From CAYUWM01 sp964448395 (GTDB lineage: Bacteria > Chloroflexota > Dehalococcoidia > E44-bin15), in NCBI GenBank assembly GCA_964448395.1, contig CAYUWM010000002.1:1-64000 (forward strand): a stretch of 64,000 nt of DNA, read 5' to 3'. The stretch's first letter is position 1. Every line of letters begins with the position of its first letter. Below are positions 51,334 to 62,847 of this stretch, piece after piece. Both the position numbers and the translations under genes were made by a program. Below the pieces are notes generated by a model, which made no database searches, was not told the DNA's origin, and saw only the letters and a list, made by a program, of their open reading frames with translations.

Positions 51334-52742
51334 TAAGCCTAGCAAACAGGAGCCTGGTGACCATAGACGATTTCTCCAACGCGGAGATCGAGGCCGTGTT
51401 CTCGCTGGCCGACGAGATGTCGGACGCCGTAACCCGGCAGTCGGACCTGTGCCGGGGCAAGATACTGGCCAGTTTGTTCTTCGAGCCCAGCACCAGGACG
51501 CGGATGTCCTTCGAAGCCGCCATGCACCGGCTGGGGGGGGACGTGATATCGGTGATGGAGATGGGCTCCACCTCGCTGTCCAAGGGGGAGAGCATCGCCG
51601 ATATGGCACGGATCGTGGGCAGCTACGCCGACATCATCGTCATCAGGCACCCGTGGGAAGGGGCAGCGAAGGTGGTGGCCGACTATGCCGGCGTCCCGGT
51701 GATCAATGCCGGCGACGGAGGGCACGAGCACCCCACTCAGACACTGTGCGACCTGTACACCCTCAAGAAGGAGAGGAACACCCTGGAAGGGCTCAAAATA
51801 GCGCTGTGGGGCGACCTCAAATACGGGCGGACTACACATTCTCTGGCCTACGCGCTGGCCCGTTTCGGGGCCACCATCCACTTCCGCCCCGGCGCCGGCC
51901 TCGGCCTGCCGCAGCACGTTATCCGGAAGCTTACCAAGGAGTACGGCGGCATACTGGAGAGCTACGGCGAATCCGGGGGGACTAAAAGCGACAAGACCTT
52001 CCCCCTCGACGCTATCTATGTGACGCCGAGCAACCCCCACCAGCTCACCAATATCCCCGGCATCAACATCCAGATCGAGATGGAGAAGGGCGTCGATGCC
52101 CTGTACGTGACCCGCCTCCAGCGGGAGAGGCTGGATGCGGATGCCGGAAAGGACCAGGTATACCCGGTGGTGGACAAGAAGCTGCTCAAGAAGGAGCAGT
52201 TCAAGGAGACCATCGTGATGCACCCGCTGCCCCGCGTGGACGAGCTGGCCTACGAGATAGACGCTGACCCGCGCAGCATGTACTTCAAGCAGGCGGCTCA
52301 CGGCGTGCCGATCAGGATGGCGCTGATGGCGCTGCTGCTGGGGGCAAAAGAGGCCGATATACGGGAGACGGTGCACAACTACGCCCGCAAGAAGGGTTAC
52401 CCGGTTTACAAATGTAACAGCGGGGTGAAATGCGAGAATAAGAAGTGCGTCACCGCCCAGCCCACCGAGACCAGGTATATCAAGCCCGAGTTCATCATAG
52501 TGGAGACCAAGCCGCTGACCCTGCGCTGCCTCTACTGCGAGCACGAGGCGGTCCCGCCGTACTTCGCCAGCCTGAAGTGGCACGAGGGGAAACTGGAGAA
52601 CAAGCAGTACTACCCGTCGCACAGCTACATGGCGGAGCGGATAAGGCCGGAGAACCTGATCATCTTCGGCTCGGAGCGTGACGCCGAGTCCCAGGGTTTC
52701 TACCCCAGCCTCCATCCCCACATATCGGAGAAGAAGGTATAG
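51330..52742 (+). CDS. pyrB: Aspartate carbamoyltransferase fused to a PyrI-like zinc domain
   Basis: A 470-residue protein; ordinary PyrB is about 310. The catalytic part (~1-345) has FEPSTRTRMSFEAA, the active-site lysine loop SLSKGESI, HPTQTLCDLYTL and HPLPRVDE, with a larger than usual insert near 200-225. From residue 362 a zinc domain follows: C368-x4-C373-x26-C400-x2-C403, nearly the spacing of Escherichia coli PyrI (C-x4-C-x23-C-x2-C), with an additional C362. The nucleotide-binding part of PyrI is missing, and a ~65-residue extra tail ends the protein. The zinc domain may tie catalytic trimers together without allosteric control (inference). The frame is continuous. Confidence 0.92.
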   Translation: MISLANRSLVTIDDFSNAEIEAVFSLADEMSDAVTRQSDLCRGKILASLFFEPSTRTRMSFEAAMHRLGGDVISVMEMGSTSLSKGESIADMARIVGSYADIIVIRHPWEGAAKVVADYAGVPVINAGDGGHEHPTQTLCDLYTLKKERNTLEGLKIALWGDLKYGRTTHSLAYALARFGATIHFRPGAGLGLPQHVIRKLTKEYGGILESYGESGGTKSDKTFPLDAIYVTPSNPHQLTNIPGINIQIEMEKGVDALYVTRLQRERLDADAGKDQVYPVVDKKLLKKEQFKETIVMHPLPRVDELAYEIDADPRSMYFKQAAHGVPIRMALMALLLGAKEADIRETVHNYARKKGYPVYKCNSGVKCENKKCVTAQPTETRYIKPEFIIVETKPLTLRCLYCEHEAVPPYFASLKWHEGKLENKQYYPSHSYMAERIRPENLIIFGSERDAESQGFYPSLHPHISEKKV

Positions 52743-52746
52743 CGAT

Positions 52747-54072
52747 ATGCCTAAAGCGCTGCTGATCGCCGGCGGACGGGTCGTAGACCCTGACCAGGAC
52801 CTGGATATGGTGTGCGATGTTCTCGTCGCCGATGGCAAGATCGCGTGGGTGGGACCGCGCAAGGGCATGCCCTCGCTGCCGTGCGACGTGCTACACGCCG
52901 GGGGGATGGTGGTCTGCCCCGGGTTCATCGATCTGCACTGCCACCTACGCGAGCCGGGCTTCGAGGACAAGGAGACGATAGCCAGCGGCACCCGTGCCGC
53001 GGCCGCCGGCGGCTTCACCACCGTCTGCGCCATGGCCAACCTCGACCCGCCCACCGATACGGCAGCGGCGGCCGATTTTATCAGGAGGAAGGCGGCAATG
53101 GAGGGCGCGATTCGCGTGCTGCCGGTGGGGTGTATCACCGCGGGGCGCAAGGGGGAGCTGCTGGTGAACGTAGAGGAGCTGGCGGAGGCCGGCGTGGTGG
53201 CCCTCAGCGACGATGGCGACGCGGTGAAAGATGCCCGGCTGATGCGCTCCGCTCTGGAGTCCAGCCACCTGTTCGACCTGTTCATCATCGAGCACTGCGA
53301 GGATTCATTGCTGAGCGACGGCGGGGTGATGAACAAGGGCGAGATTGCGGAACGCCTGGGGCTGAAAGGCATACCCGCCGATGCCGAGGAGAGCATGGTG
53401 TCCCGCGACATATCGCTGTCGCAGCTGACCGGCGGACACCTGCACATCACCCACGTCAGCACCGACGGCTCGGTGACGCAACTGAGGCACGCCCACGAGA
53501 TGGGTTACGCCGTTACCGCCGACGTCACCCCCCACCACCTGACGCTTACCGAGGAGCGGGTTGTCGGCAAAGACGGCAGGGCCGATACCAGAGCCAAGGT
53601 GAACCCCCCGCTGCGGAGCGAGCAGGACGTGGCGGCGCTGGTGGCAGGGCTGCGGGACGGGTATATACAGGCCATCGCCACCGACCACGCCCCCCACACC
53701 GCGGCCGACAAGGACTGCGATTTCGACAGGGCCGCCTTCGGCATCAGCGGGCTGGAGACCGCGCTGGGCAGCGTCATGTCGCTGGTGCACAGCGGCGACC
53801 TGGAGTTGTCAACGCTGATAGCCAGGCTCACCTCAGGTCCGGCGCGCGTGCTGTGCCGCGACGACATCGGGACGCTGGAGCCGGGCGCCGAGGGAGATTT
53901 ATGCATATTCGACCCGAACGCGGAGTGGGTGGTGGACCCCGAGAAGTTCGAATCCAGGGGTAAAAATACCCCGCTAGCCGGAGAGAAGCTGAAGGGCAAA
54001 GTGATGGCCACCGTTTACGGCGGCAACATCGTGTACAGGGACGACTCGATAAAGCTGGAGACTGAGGGCTAG
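52747..54072 (+). CDS. pyrC: Dihydroorotase
   Basis: A 441-residue type I dihydroorotase (amidohydrolase fold). FIDLHCHLREPGFEDKET holds the first metal histidines and substrate arginine, ITHVSTDGSV and VTPHHL later ligands, and ATDHAPHT the catalytic Asp. ATG 52747 begins at the conserved N-terminus (MPKALLIAGGRVVDPDQD); the frame is open further upstream but overlaps pyrB. It is the third gene of the pyr operon, followed not by carA but by a 147-base gap and a TIR-like gene. Confidence 0.95.
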   Translation: MPKALLIAGGRVVDPDQDLDMVCDVLVADGKIAWVGPRKGMPSLPCDVLHAGGMVVCPGFIDLHCHLREPGFEDKETIASGTRAAAAGGFTTVCAMANLDPPTDTAAAADFIRRKAAMEGAIRVLPVGCITAGRKGELLVNVEELAEAGVVALSDDGDAVKDARLMRSALESSHLFDLFIIEHCEDSLLSDGGVMNKGEIAERLGLKGIPADAEESMVSRDISLSQLTGGHLHITHVSTDGSVTQLRHAHEMGYAVTADVTPHHLTLTEERVVGKDGRADTRAKVNPPLRSEQDVAALVAGLRDGYIQAIATDHAPHTAADKDCDFDRAAFGISGLETALGSVMSLVHSGDLELSTLIARLTSGPARVLCRDDIGTLEPGAEGDLCIFDPNAEWVVDPEKFESRGKNTPLAGEKLKGKVMATVYGGNIVYRDDSIKLETEG

Positions 54073-54132
54073 AAATTCAAGGGTAGTAAATCGATGCGAG
54101 ACTAGACGATGCACCATGCTGCGCAACCGCTG

Positions 54133-54166
54133 GGAATCAAGGATTTGCCCCGCATGCGGGGATTCC
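54133..54166. repeat. Hairpin with a 14-base perfect palindrome after pyrC
   Basis: CCCCGCATGCGGGG (54148-54161) inside a larger arrangement with GGAATC (54133-54138) and GATTCC (54161-54166). No T-run follows, so it is not a simple terminator. It lies at the boundary between pyrC and the AT-rich gene. Confidence 0.5.
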
Positions 54167-54219
54167 GGGGAGCAGTAGCGCCTTGCAGCAGCACATGGAG
54201 ATGGTGAGAGGATATTGAG

Positions 54220-54987
54220 ATGGATATAGAAAAAACTTTAAAGCTAATTGAAGGGAAAATACAAGAAATACCTGCTCTAAGATGGCCCTGCTTTGATTAC
54301 AAAAAGAATGACGAAGAAGTACATTTGTGGATTAACGACACTCTCTATATAGTTGAGGACGGATTCGGGAGGGATTCTCCAGAATACAAGCGTGTAGCCA
54401 ATTCATCAAGGCGTACTAGAGTCATTGACACTTCCAAACAACGTGAAATTAATATGCAGTGCTTAGATTCATGCGAATCTGCACTACAATCAATACTGCG
54501 CAATTATGAAGGAGAAGATTTTACCTCGGTCACTTCTACACCGACTGAGGGGACATTAACTCCTAAGGTATTCATTGCACACGGTAAGGATTCACTAGCA
54601 CTAACAAAGCTATGTCGCTTTTTAACACAAATAAGTATTGATCCCCTAGTCGTAGAAGACAAGCCTAGCGAAGGTAGAGCTGTTGACGATAAAGTTGATT
54701 TTTATTTAAACCAATCTGATTGTGCAATTATATTAGCAACAGGAGATGACCAAATAGACGGCAAGATTCACCCCAGACAAAATGTAATTCACGAAATAGG
54801 CTCAGCTCAAAGAATTTTCCCCCGTAAAATTATCTATCTATTGGAAGGTGGTACTGAATTCCCTTCAAACATTAGTCCTAAAGTCTGGCAGAGTTTCAAT
54901 CAAGAATGTATGGAAGAAGCATTCATTACAATTGCTAGAGAATTAATAGCATTCGGTCTTTTAAAGTCGGTGAAACCTGAACAATGA
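54220..54987 (+). CDS. TIR-like domain protein (PF10137/CAP12-like) in the pyr operon
   Basis: A 255-residue protein with markedly low GC (54241-54300 has 23 G+C of 60; 53041-53100 in pyrC has 39). Residues ~1-110 are a helical N-terminal part of unknown type. Residues 115-246 form a TIR-like nucleotide-binding domain with KVFIAHGKDS (116-125), CAIILATGDD and HPRQNVIHEIG (E192, predicted catalytic glutamate), the pattern of the predicted TIR-like NADase family found in CBASS/Pycsar effectors. No cyclase gene is adjacent. It sits exactly between pyrC and carB where carA is often found. ATG 54220 follows GAGAGGATATTGAG. Acquisition by transfer is inferred. Confidence 0.8.
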   Translation: MDIEKTLKLIEGKIQEIPALRWPCFDYKKNDEEVHLWINDTLYIVEDGFGRDSPEYKRVANSSRRTRVIDTSKQREINMQCLDSCESALQSILRNYEGEDFTSVTSTPTEGTLTPKVFIAHGKDSLALTKLCRFLTQISIDPLVVEDKPSEGRAVDDKVDFYLNQSDCAIILATGDDQIDGKIHPRQNVIHEIGSAQRIFPRKIIYLLEGGTEFPSNISPKVWQSFNQECMEEAFITIARELIAFGLLKSVKPEQ

Positions 54988-55087
54988 CAAGGTGTATAAA
55001 GAGTAGCTTGTTAAGGCAGAACACCACCGTAACCGGGCGGGCTGCGGCGCGGTGTGAATATAAATAAATTATAAAGGAGGATACTGC

Positions 55088-58311
<3,224 letters not shown>

Positions 58312-58315
<4 letters not shown>

Positions 58316-59064
58316 AGCGTATCCTCGCCCCGGTCATATCCAACGACGAGGTCATGCGCGGCGTCTACCTTATGTGGGCCCAGGCCCCCGCCGTAGCGTC
58401 CGCTGCCAGGCCGGGGCAGTTCGTCATGGTCAAGGCCAGCGATAACTGCGACCCGCTGCTGCGGCGCCCGCTGAGCATCCACCGCGTGAGGAAGGACGGG
58501 ACGATCGCCCTGCTCATCGAGGTCATCGGACGGGGGACGGAGTGGCTCGTCCAGCGGCAGGCGGGGGAACAGCTCGACCTGCTGGGGCCGCTGGGAAACG
58601 GCTTCGATATCCGTGCCAGAAACCTGTTGCTGGTTGCCGGCGGCTGCGGCATCGCGCCCCTGGTATTCCTCGCAGAGAAGGCCCTGGCCAAAAAGCGTCA
58701 CATGATTATGCTGGTGGGGGCCAGGAGTGCCGACCGGGTCTATCCCCGCGAGCTGCTGCCGGCAGATATCGCCACCGTCACCATCACCGAGGACGGCTCG
58801 ATGGGGGAGCGGGGCATGTCCACCGACCTGATGGCCGAATATACCAATTCCCATGAGCAGATATTCGCCTGCGGCCCGGCCGATATGTATCGGGCTATGG
58901 CGGGGCTCGACTGGTTGAAAGACAAATCGGTACAGGTATCGCTGGAGGCCAGGATGGGTTGCGGCTTCGGCTGCTGCTTCGGCTGCACCATCGAGACCAG
59001 ACGGGGATCGAAGCGGGTGTGCAAGGACGGGCCCGTCTTCCAGCTCGGCGATCTATTGCTGTAA
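58312..59064 (+). CDS. pyrK: Dihydroorotate dehydrogenase electron-transfer subunit PyrK
   Basis: A 250-residue flavoprotein-iron-sulfur subunit that passes electrons from PyrD-B to NAD+. The FAD-binding RRPLSIHR motif (~52-60), the NAD domain with VAGGCGIAPLVFLAEKAL (~105) and the C-terminal [2Fe-2S] cysteines (GCGFGCCFGCTIETRR then VCKDGPVF) are seen. TTG 58312 overlaps the carB TGA (TTGA). The catalytic partner pyrD is not next to it, so it must lie elsewhere. Confidence 0.93.
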
Positions 59065-59086
59065 TCACCGTCGAAAGGGGTACGAT

Positions 59087-59503
59087 ATGATAGTAACCAG
59101 GAAAATCGGGGTTCGCCCCAGGGGTGAATGCGACCTAATCGACATTACCGAGGAAGTGAGGCGGGAGGTCACCGGCTCGGGGGTCAATTCGGGCACGGTG
59201 ACCGTGTTCATCAGCGGCTCGACGGCAGGGGTCACCACCATCGAGTACGAATCGGGGGTGTTGAGCGACCTCCAGGCGATGTGGGAACGCCTGGTACCGC
59301 GGAACATGTCCTACCAGCACGACCGCCGGTGGGGGGACGGCAACGGCTACGCCCACGTGAGGGCATCGCTTCTCGGCCCCTCCCTGGTGGTGCCCTTCAC
59401 CGACCGCAACCTGCATCTGGGCACCTGGCAGCAGATCATAGTCGCCGACTTCGACAATCGTCCCCGCACCAGAGAGGTGGTACTGCAGATTGTGGGCGAT
59501 TAG
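59087..59503 (+). CDS. YjbQ family protein (UPF0047)
   Basis: A 138-residue YjbQ-fold protein with SGSTAGVTTIEYE, GDGNGYAHVRASLLGPS and LGTWQQIIVADFDNRP, all family signatures. YjbQ proteins form trimers and some have thiamin-phosphate synthase or related activity; the true role is uncertain. ATG follows GAAAGGGGTACG, 22 bases after pyrK. It may be the last gene of the pyr transcript. Confidence 0.88.
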   Translation: MIVTRKIGVRPRGECDLIDITEEVRREVTGSGVNSGTVTVFISGSTAGVTTIEYESGVLSDLQAMWERLVPRNMSYQHDRRWGDGNGYAHVRASLLGPSLVVPFTDRNLHLGTWQQIIVADFDNRPRTREVVLQIVGD

Positions 59504-59504
59504 G

Positions 59505-59533
59505 TTGACAACAGGGGCTACATATAGTATAAA
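59505..59533 (+). promoter_or_regulatory. Upstream promoter of the cNMP-fold gene array
   Basis: TTGACA (59505-59510), 17 bases, TATAAA (59528-59533): a near-perfect promoter just after yjbQ, about 85 bases before the next gene. Confidence 0.6.
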
Positions 59534-59565
59534 CAACACAGTTGAAATCCATCTGTTACCATATC

Positions 59566-59594
59566 TGGACAGCGGATGGTAAGGGGTTTATAAT
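59566..59594 (+). promoter_or_regulatory. Second promoter of the cNMP-fold gene array
   Basis: TGGACA (59566-59571), 17 bases, TATAAT (59589-59594), start expected near 59601, 17 bases before ATG 59618. With the promoter at 59505 it makes a tandem pair. Confidence 0.55.
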
Positions 59595-59617
59595 GTCCCC
59601 TGTACAAGGGAAATGTC

Positions 59618-60088
59618 ATGGCCGATGAACAAACAGCATCGCTGAAGAAGGCGCTAGCCAAGTTCGAGCTCTTCATGTGGCTCACCGACGACGAACTGGA
59701 AAAGGTCGCCGCGCTGAGCCGTGAGGAGAGCTTCGCCGCGGGGATTAGCATTATCGCTGAAGGCGCAACCGCCCACGACCTGTACATGGTGGAGGAAGGG
59801 CAGGTGAGGGTGGAGATGAGCCTTTCCGTCTACCCCGGCCTGGTGCAGGACTCCCTGGTGGAGATTATACCCAAGGGGGAGCCGTTCGGCTGGTCCGCGG
59901 TTATCGGCTCCCGCGTGTACACCATGACGGCACGGGCCATGGAGCAGGTCAAGGTTATCGCTATAGACGGGGAGAAGCTGCTTGCCCTGTTCAACAAGAA
60001 TCCCGACATCGGGTTCAAGGTAATGGAGGGGCTGGTATCAGTGGTTTCCCAGAGGGTGAGGAGCGTCAAGAAGACACTTCTTGTATAA
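59618..60088 (+). CDS. Single-domain cyclic-nucleotide-binding-fold protein 1
   Basis: A 156-residue cNMP-binding (Crp N-domain) fold with no HTH or other domain. ISIIAEGATAHDLYMVEEGQVRVEM is the beta-roll (short form EGATAHDLYMVEEG). The phosphate cassette is PFGWSAVIGSRVYTMTARA, where canonical proteins have GExALL...RxAT: the Glu is replaced by Trp-Ser and the Arg by a Tyr/Val region, so the ligand may not be cAMP. The first of four tandem paralogues. It should act by protein contact. Start ATG after AAGGGAAATGTC. Confidence 0.82.
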   Translation: MADEQTASLKKALAKFELFMWLTDDELEKVAALSREESFAAGISIIAEGATAHDLYMVEEGQVRVEMSLSVYPGLVQDSLVEIIPKGEPFGWSAVIGSRVYTMTARAMEQVKVIAIDGEKLLALFNKNPDIGFKVMEGLVSVVSQRVRSVKKTLLV

Positions 60089-60151
60089 TTCGATCGGGTG
60101 CTATTTTGCAGGAAGGCATAACGCTGGTGACGGGGGAGAAGAGGGAGAACA

Positions 60152-60616
60152 GTGGCTACTATTAAAGAGACGCTCGCCAACTCGGAGCTGTTCAAGGGGC
60201 TCACCGATGAAGAGCTGGATCGGGTAGCATCAGTATCCCGCGTGGAGATCTACGAGGGGGGCGCCATTTTATTCACCGAGGGCAGCACTGCAGAGGACCT
60301 CTACATTATCGAGCTGGGTAAGGTGGCCATGGATATGAGCCTCTCCGGCACCCCGGGCATGGGCAAGCAGGCCAGCGTGGAGACCATGACCAAGGGGCAG
60401 GGATGTGGATGGTCCGCGCTTTCAGGCACTCCGGTTTATACCCTTACGGCACGGGCCATCGAGCCGGTACGGGTAATCGCTATAGACGGAGGCCGCCTCT
60501 ACAATCTGCTCAAAGAGGACCCCTATCTGGGCTATCGGATAATGTCGCGGATGGCGACGGCGATTTCCGCCAGGCTCAGGAACATCAGGATGACGATGCG
60601 GCTGTTCAATCGCTAG
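60152..60616 (+). CDS. Single-domain cyclic-nucleotide-binding-fold protein 2
   Basis: A 154-residue paralogue of the preceding protein, with LANSELFKGLTDEELDRVA, LFTEGSTAEDLYIIELGKV and a cassette GCGWSALSGTPVYTLTARA instead of the classic phosphate-binding motif. No DNA-binding domain. The C-terminus RLRNIRMTMRLFNR is shared with copy 4, while copies 1 and 3 end in KKTLLV, so the array splits into two alternating types. Start is GTG 60152 after GAAGAGGGAGAAC. Confidence 0.8.
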   Translation: MATIKETLANSELFKGLTDEELDRVASVSRVEIYEGGAILFTEGSTAEDLYIIELGKVAMDMSLSGTPGMGKQASVETMTKGQGCGWSALSGTPVYTLTARAIEPVRVIAIDGGRLYNLLKEDPYLGYRIMSRMATAISARLRNIRMTMRLFNR

Positions 60617-60815
60617 AGCCACACTACATGGAATTATCCTTTGCTGTATAGATGACAATATTACTCTCCACAATCTCATTAACAGCGGAACATCATTGCA
60701 GCGGAAACCCGGCAATTAATCGTCTTTCAGCCGCCTGTACCGAATATATGATGAAGTGTCACTGGGAAGAAATGCTTACCTGCACTCCACGCCACAGCGA
60801 AAGGGCTAAAGCCTG

Positions 60816-61271
60816 ATGGCCTCTATAAAAACGGCTCTGGCGAACTCCGCCCTGTTCAACAAGCTAACCGATGAGGAACTGGATAAGATAGCCTCGCTGA
60901 GCCGTCAGGAGGTATACCCCGAAGGCACCCTGCTTTTCTCAGAAGGGACGATGGCTACCGACCTTTACATCGTCGGTGCGGGTCAAGTGGCGGTGGAGAT
61001 GAAACTCGCAGTCTACGCCGGCCTGGTGCAGAAGGCCACGGTGGAGATCATCCTCGAGGGGGATACCTTCGGCTGGTCGGCAGTCCTCGGCTCCCTGATA
61101 TACTCCCTGTCGGCCAGGGCCCTGGAGCCGGTCAGGGTTATCACCATAGACGGAGACCGCCTGCACTCTATGCTGGATGAAAACCCGGATATGGGCTATC
61201 GGGTAATGACTGGTCTGGTAGAGGTCGTCTCTTCAAGGTTGGGAAGTATCAAGAAGACCCTCTTGGTCTGA
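60816..61271 (+). CDS. Single-domain cyclic-nucleotide-binding-fold protein 3
   Basis: A 151-residue paralogue closest to copy 1 (both end in KKTLLV and share LAVYAGLVQ versus SVYPGLVQ). N-terminus TALANSALFNKLTDEELDKIA; cassette TFGWSAVLGSLIYSLSARA. No output domain. A 199-base gap precedes it, without a clear promoter, and its ribosome site before ATG 60816 is weak. Confidence 0.8.
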   Translation: MASIKTALANSALFNKLTDEELDKIASLSRQEVYPEGTLLFSEGTMATDLYIVGAGQVAVEMKLAVYAGLVQKATVEIILEGDTFGWSAVLGSLIYSLSARALEPVRVITIDGDRLHSMLDENPDMGYRVMTGLVEVVSSRLGSIKKTLLV

Positions 61272-61291
61272 GCGTCCTGCTGAACCAGCAC

Positions 61292-61321
61292 TGGACGATA
61301 TGCCACGGACCGTTATATAAT
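61292..61321 (+). promoter_or_regulatory. Promoter candidate before cNMP-fold copy 4
   Basis: TGGACG (61292-61297), 18 bases, TATAAT (61316-61321), giving a very short leader before TTG 61340. Confidence 0.4.
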
Positions 61322-61339
61322 TAACCTTCGGGGAATCAG

Positions 61340-61801
61340 TTGACCACCGTTAAAGAGGCTCTAGCACAATCCGATATATTCAAGGGTCTGCCTGACGAAT
61401 GGCTGATAGAGATAGGCGAGCTGGTAGAGCCGAAAGAATACCAGGCCAAAGAATATCTTTTCCTCGAGGGAGATGAGCCCACCAACATGTACATCGTGCA
61501 GGTGGGCAAGGTGGCTATGGACCTCAGCATGTCCCCCATCCCCGGGGTCGGGAACCAGACCACAGTGGACACCCTGACCAGGGGGCAGACGTGCGGCTGG
61601 TCGTCGGTGGTGGGAAGTCCCTATTCCATGACCGCAAGATGTATCGATCCAGTGGGCGTTTTGGCTATCAACGGTCCCTTACTGCGCTCACTGTTGGACA
61701 GCAAACCGGAGATGGGATATAAGGTGATGGAGAGCATGGCATGGGTGGTCATCTCCAGGCTGAGGAACATCAGGATGGCGACCCGCATGCTCAACCGCTA
61801 G
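61340..61801 (+). CDS. Single-domain cyclic-nucleotide-binding-fold protein 4
   Basis: A 153-residue paralogue closest to copy 2 (shared MDLSMSPIPGVGNQTTVDTLTRGQ versus MDMSLSGTPGMGKQ, and the RNIRMATRMLNR end). Cassette TCGWSSVVGSPYSMTARC again lacks the canonical Glu and Arg. No HTH. TTG 61340 is the start. It is 44 bases before metF, possibly read with it. Confidence 0.8.
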   Translation: MTTVKEALAQSDIFKGLPDEWLIEIGELVEPKEYQAKEYLFLEGDEPTNMYIVQVGKVAMDLSMSPIPGVGNQTTVDTLTRGQTCGWSSVVGSPYSMTARCIDPVGVLAINGPLLRSLLDSKPEMGYKVMESMAWVVISRLRNIRMATRMLNR

Positions 61802-61845
61802 TATCACAACTTAATTAATTTACTATTCTGAAACGAGGGAGGAAT

Positions 61846-62781
61846 ATGAAAACAGAGACCATTATCAAAGCAGGAAGCAATCTGGAGAGGGTACTGGCAA
61901 GCGGGAGCTTCGCCGCCACCGGTGAACTGGGACCACCCCAGAGCGCCGACCCGGAGGTTATCCGCGAGAAAGCGAAGCTGCTCGTGGGCAACGTGGATGC
62001 GGTCAATATCACTGACGGGCAGACGGCGATTGTCCGCATGTCGAGCTTCGGCGCAGCATTGATAGCCATGGAGCAGGGCCTCGAGCCCACGGTGCAGATG
62101 ACCTGCCGCGACCGCAACCGTATCGCCATCCAGATGGATATACTGGGGATAGCCGCCAACGGGGTGAAAAACTTCCTCTGCCTTACCGGTGATCACCAGT
62201 CCTTCGGCAACCACCCCCAGGCTAAGGGGGTATTCGACCTCGACAGCATCCAGCTTATCAAGATGGTCAAGGACATGCGCGACGATAAGAAATTCCAGTG
62301 CGGCGAGGAAATGAAGGCCGAGCCCCGTCTCTTCATCGGGGCCGCCGCCAACCCGTTTGCCGACCCCCTCGACTTCCGCGCCACGCGGCTGGCGAAGAAG
62401 GTGGCGGCGGGTGCCGACTTCATCCAGACGCAAATCGTCTTCAACGTGGAGCGGTTCGCCAAATGGATGGAGGCGGTGCGCGAGCGCGATCTGCACAAGC
62501 AGACCTATATCCTCGCCGGCGTGGCGCCGATCAAATCCGCCGGCGTCGCCCGCTACATGAAGAAGAACGTCCCGGGGATGGATGTCCCCGACGAGATCGT
62601 GGAGCGCATGGCCTCAGCCCCCAAGGAACAGGCCAAGCAGACCGGCATCGACCTGTGCGTGGATATCATCAAGCAGGTGCGCGAGATAGAGGGCGTTGCC
62701 GGCGTCCACATCATGGCCATCGAGTGGGAGGAGGCGGTTCACGAGATCTGCGAGAAGGCCAGCCTGCTGCCACGGCCGTAG
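61846..62781 (+). CDS. metF: Methylenetetrahydrofolate reductase (MetF-type)
   Basis: A 311-residue flavin-dependent 5,10-methylene-THF reductase. The barrel has ATGELGPPQSADPE (the N-terminal Glu is catalytic in the family), VDAVNITDGQTA, VQMTCRDRNR, NFLCLTGDH (the FAD-binding GD) and DFIQTQIVFNVE. The short form without the C-terminal regulatory domain is usual in bacteria and in the methyl branch of the acetyl-CoA pathway. No metV partner is seen next to it. Strong ribosome site GAGGGAGGAAT. It ends before a good terminator. Confidence 0.93.
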   Translation: MKTETIIKAGSNLERVLASGSFAATGELGPPQSADPEVIREKAKLLVGNVDAVNITDGQTAIVRMSSFGAALIAMEQGLEPTVQMTCRDRNRIAIQMDILGIAANGVKNFLCLTGDHQSFGNHPQAKGVFDLDSIQLIKMVKDMRDDKKFQCGEEMKAEPRLFIGAAANPFADPLDFRATRLAKKVAAGADFIQTQIVFNVERFAKWMEAVRERDLHKQTYILAGVAPIKSAGVARYMKKNVPGMDVPDEIVERMASAPKEQAKQTGIDLCVDIIKQVREIEGVAGVHIMAIEWEEAVHEICEKASLLPRP

Positions 62782-62805
62782 CCTTCAATAGGGTAAATCG
62801 ATAGC

Positions 62806-62836
62806 AAAAGGGGCAGTTTTGTTAGCTGCCCCTTTT
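62806..62836. terminator. Bidirectional terminator between metF and the TOBE gene
   Basis: GGGGCAG-9-CTGCCCC stem (62810-62832) flanked by AAAA and TTTTT, an intrinsic terminator usable from both strands. Confidence 0.85.
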
Positions 62837-62847
62837 TATTCAACCTT

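Noticed and set aside
52350..52742. Possible frameshift or gene fusion artefact at the end of pyrB
   Set aside because: The frame is continuous, the cysteine spacing matches PyrI, and codon use is unchanged.
51339..53462. Long open frames on the minus strand opposite pyrB and pyrC (also opposite aroF, tyrS, ligA, eno and carB)
   Set aside because: They mirror the codon pattern of GC-rich genes on the other strand, have low-complexity translations and no family motif.
54148..54161. Palindrome as replication origin or phage attachment site
   Set aside because: No adjacent integrase, direct repeats or DnaA boxes are visible.
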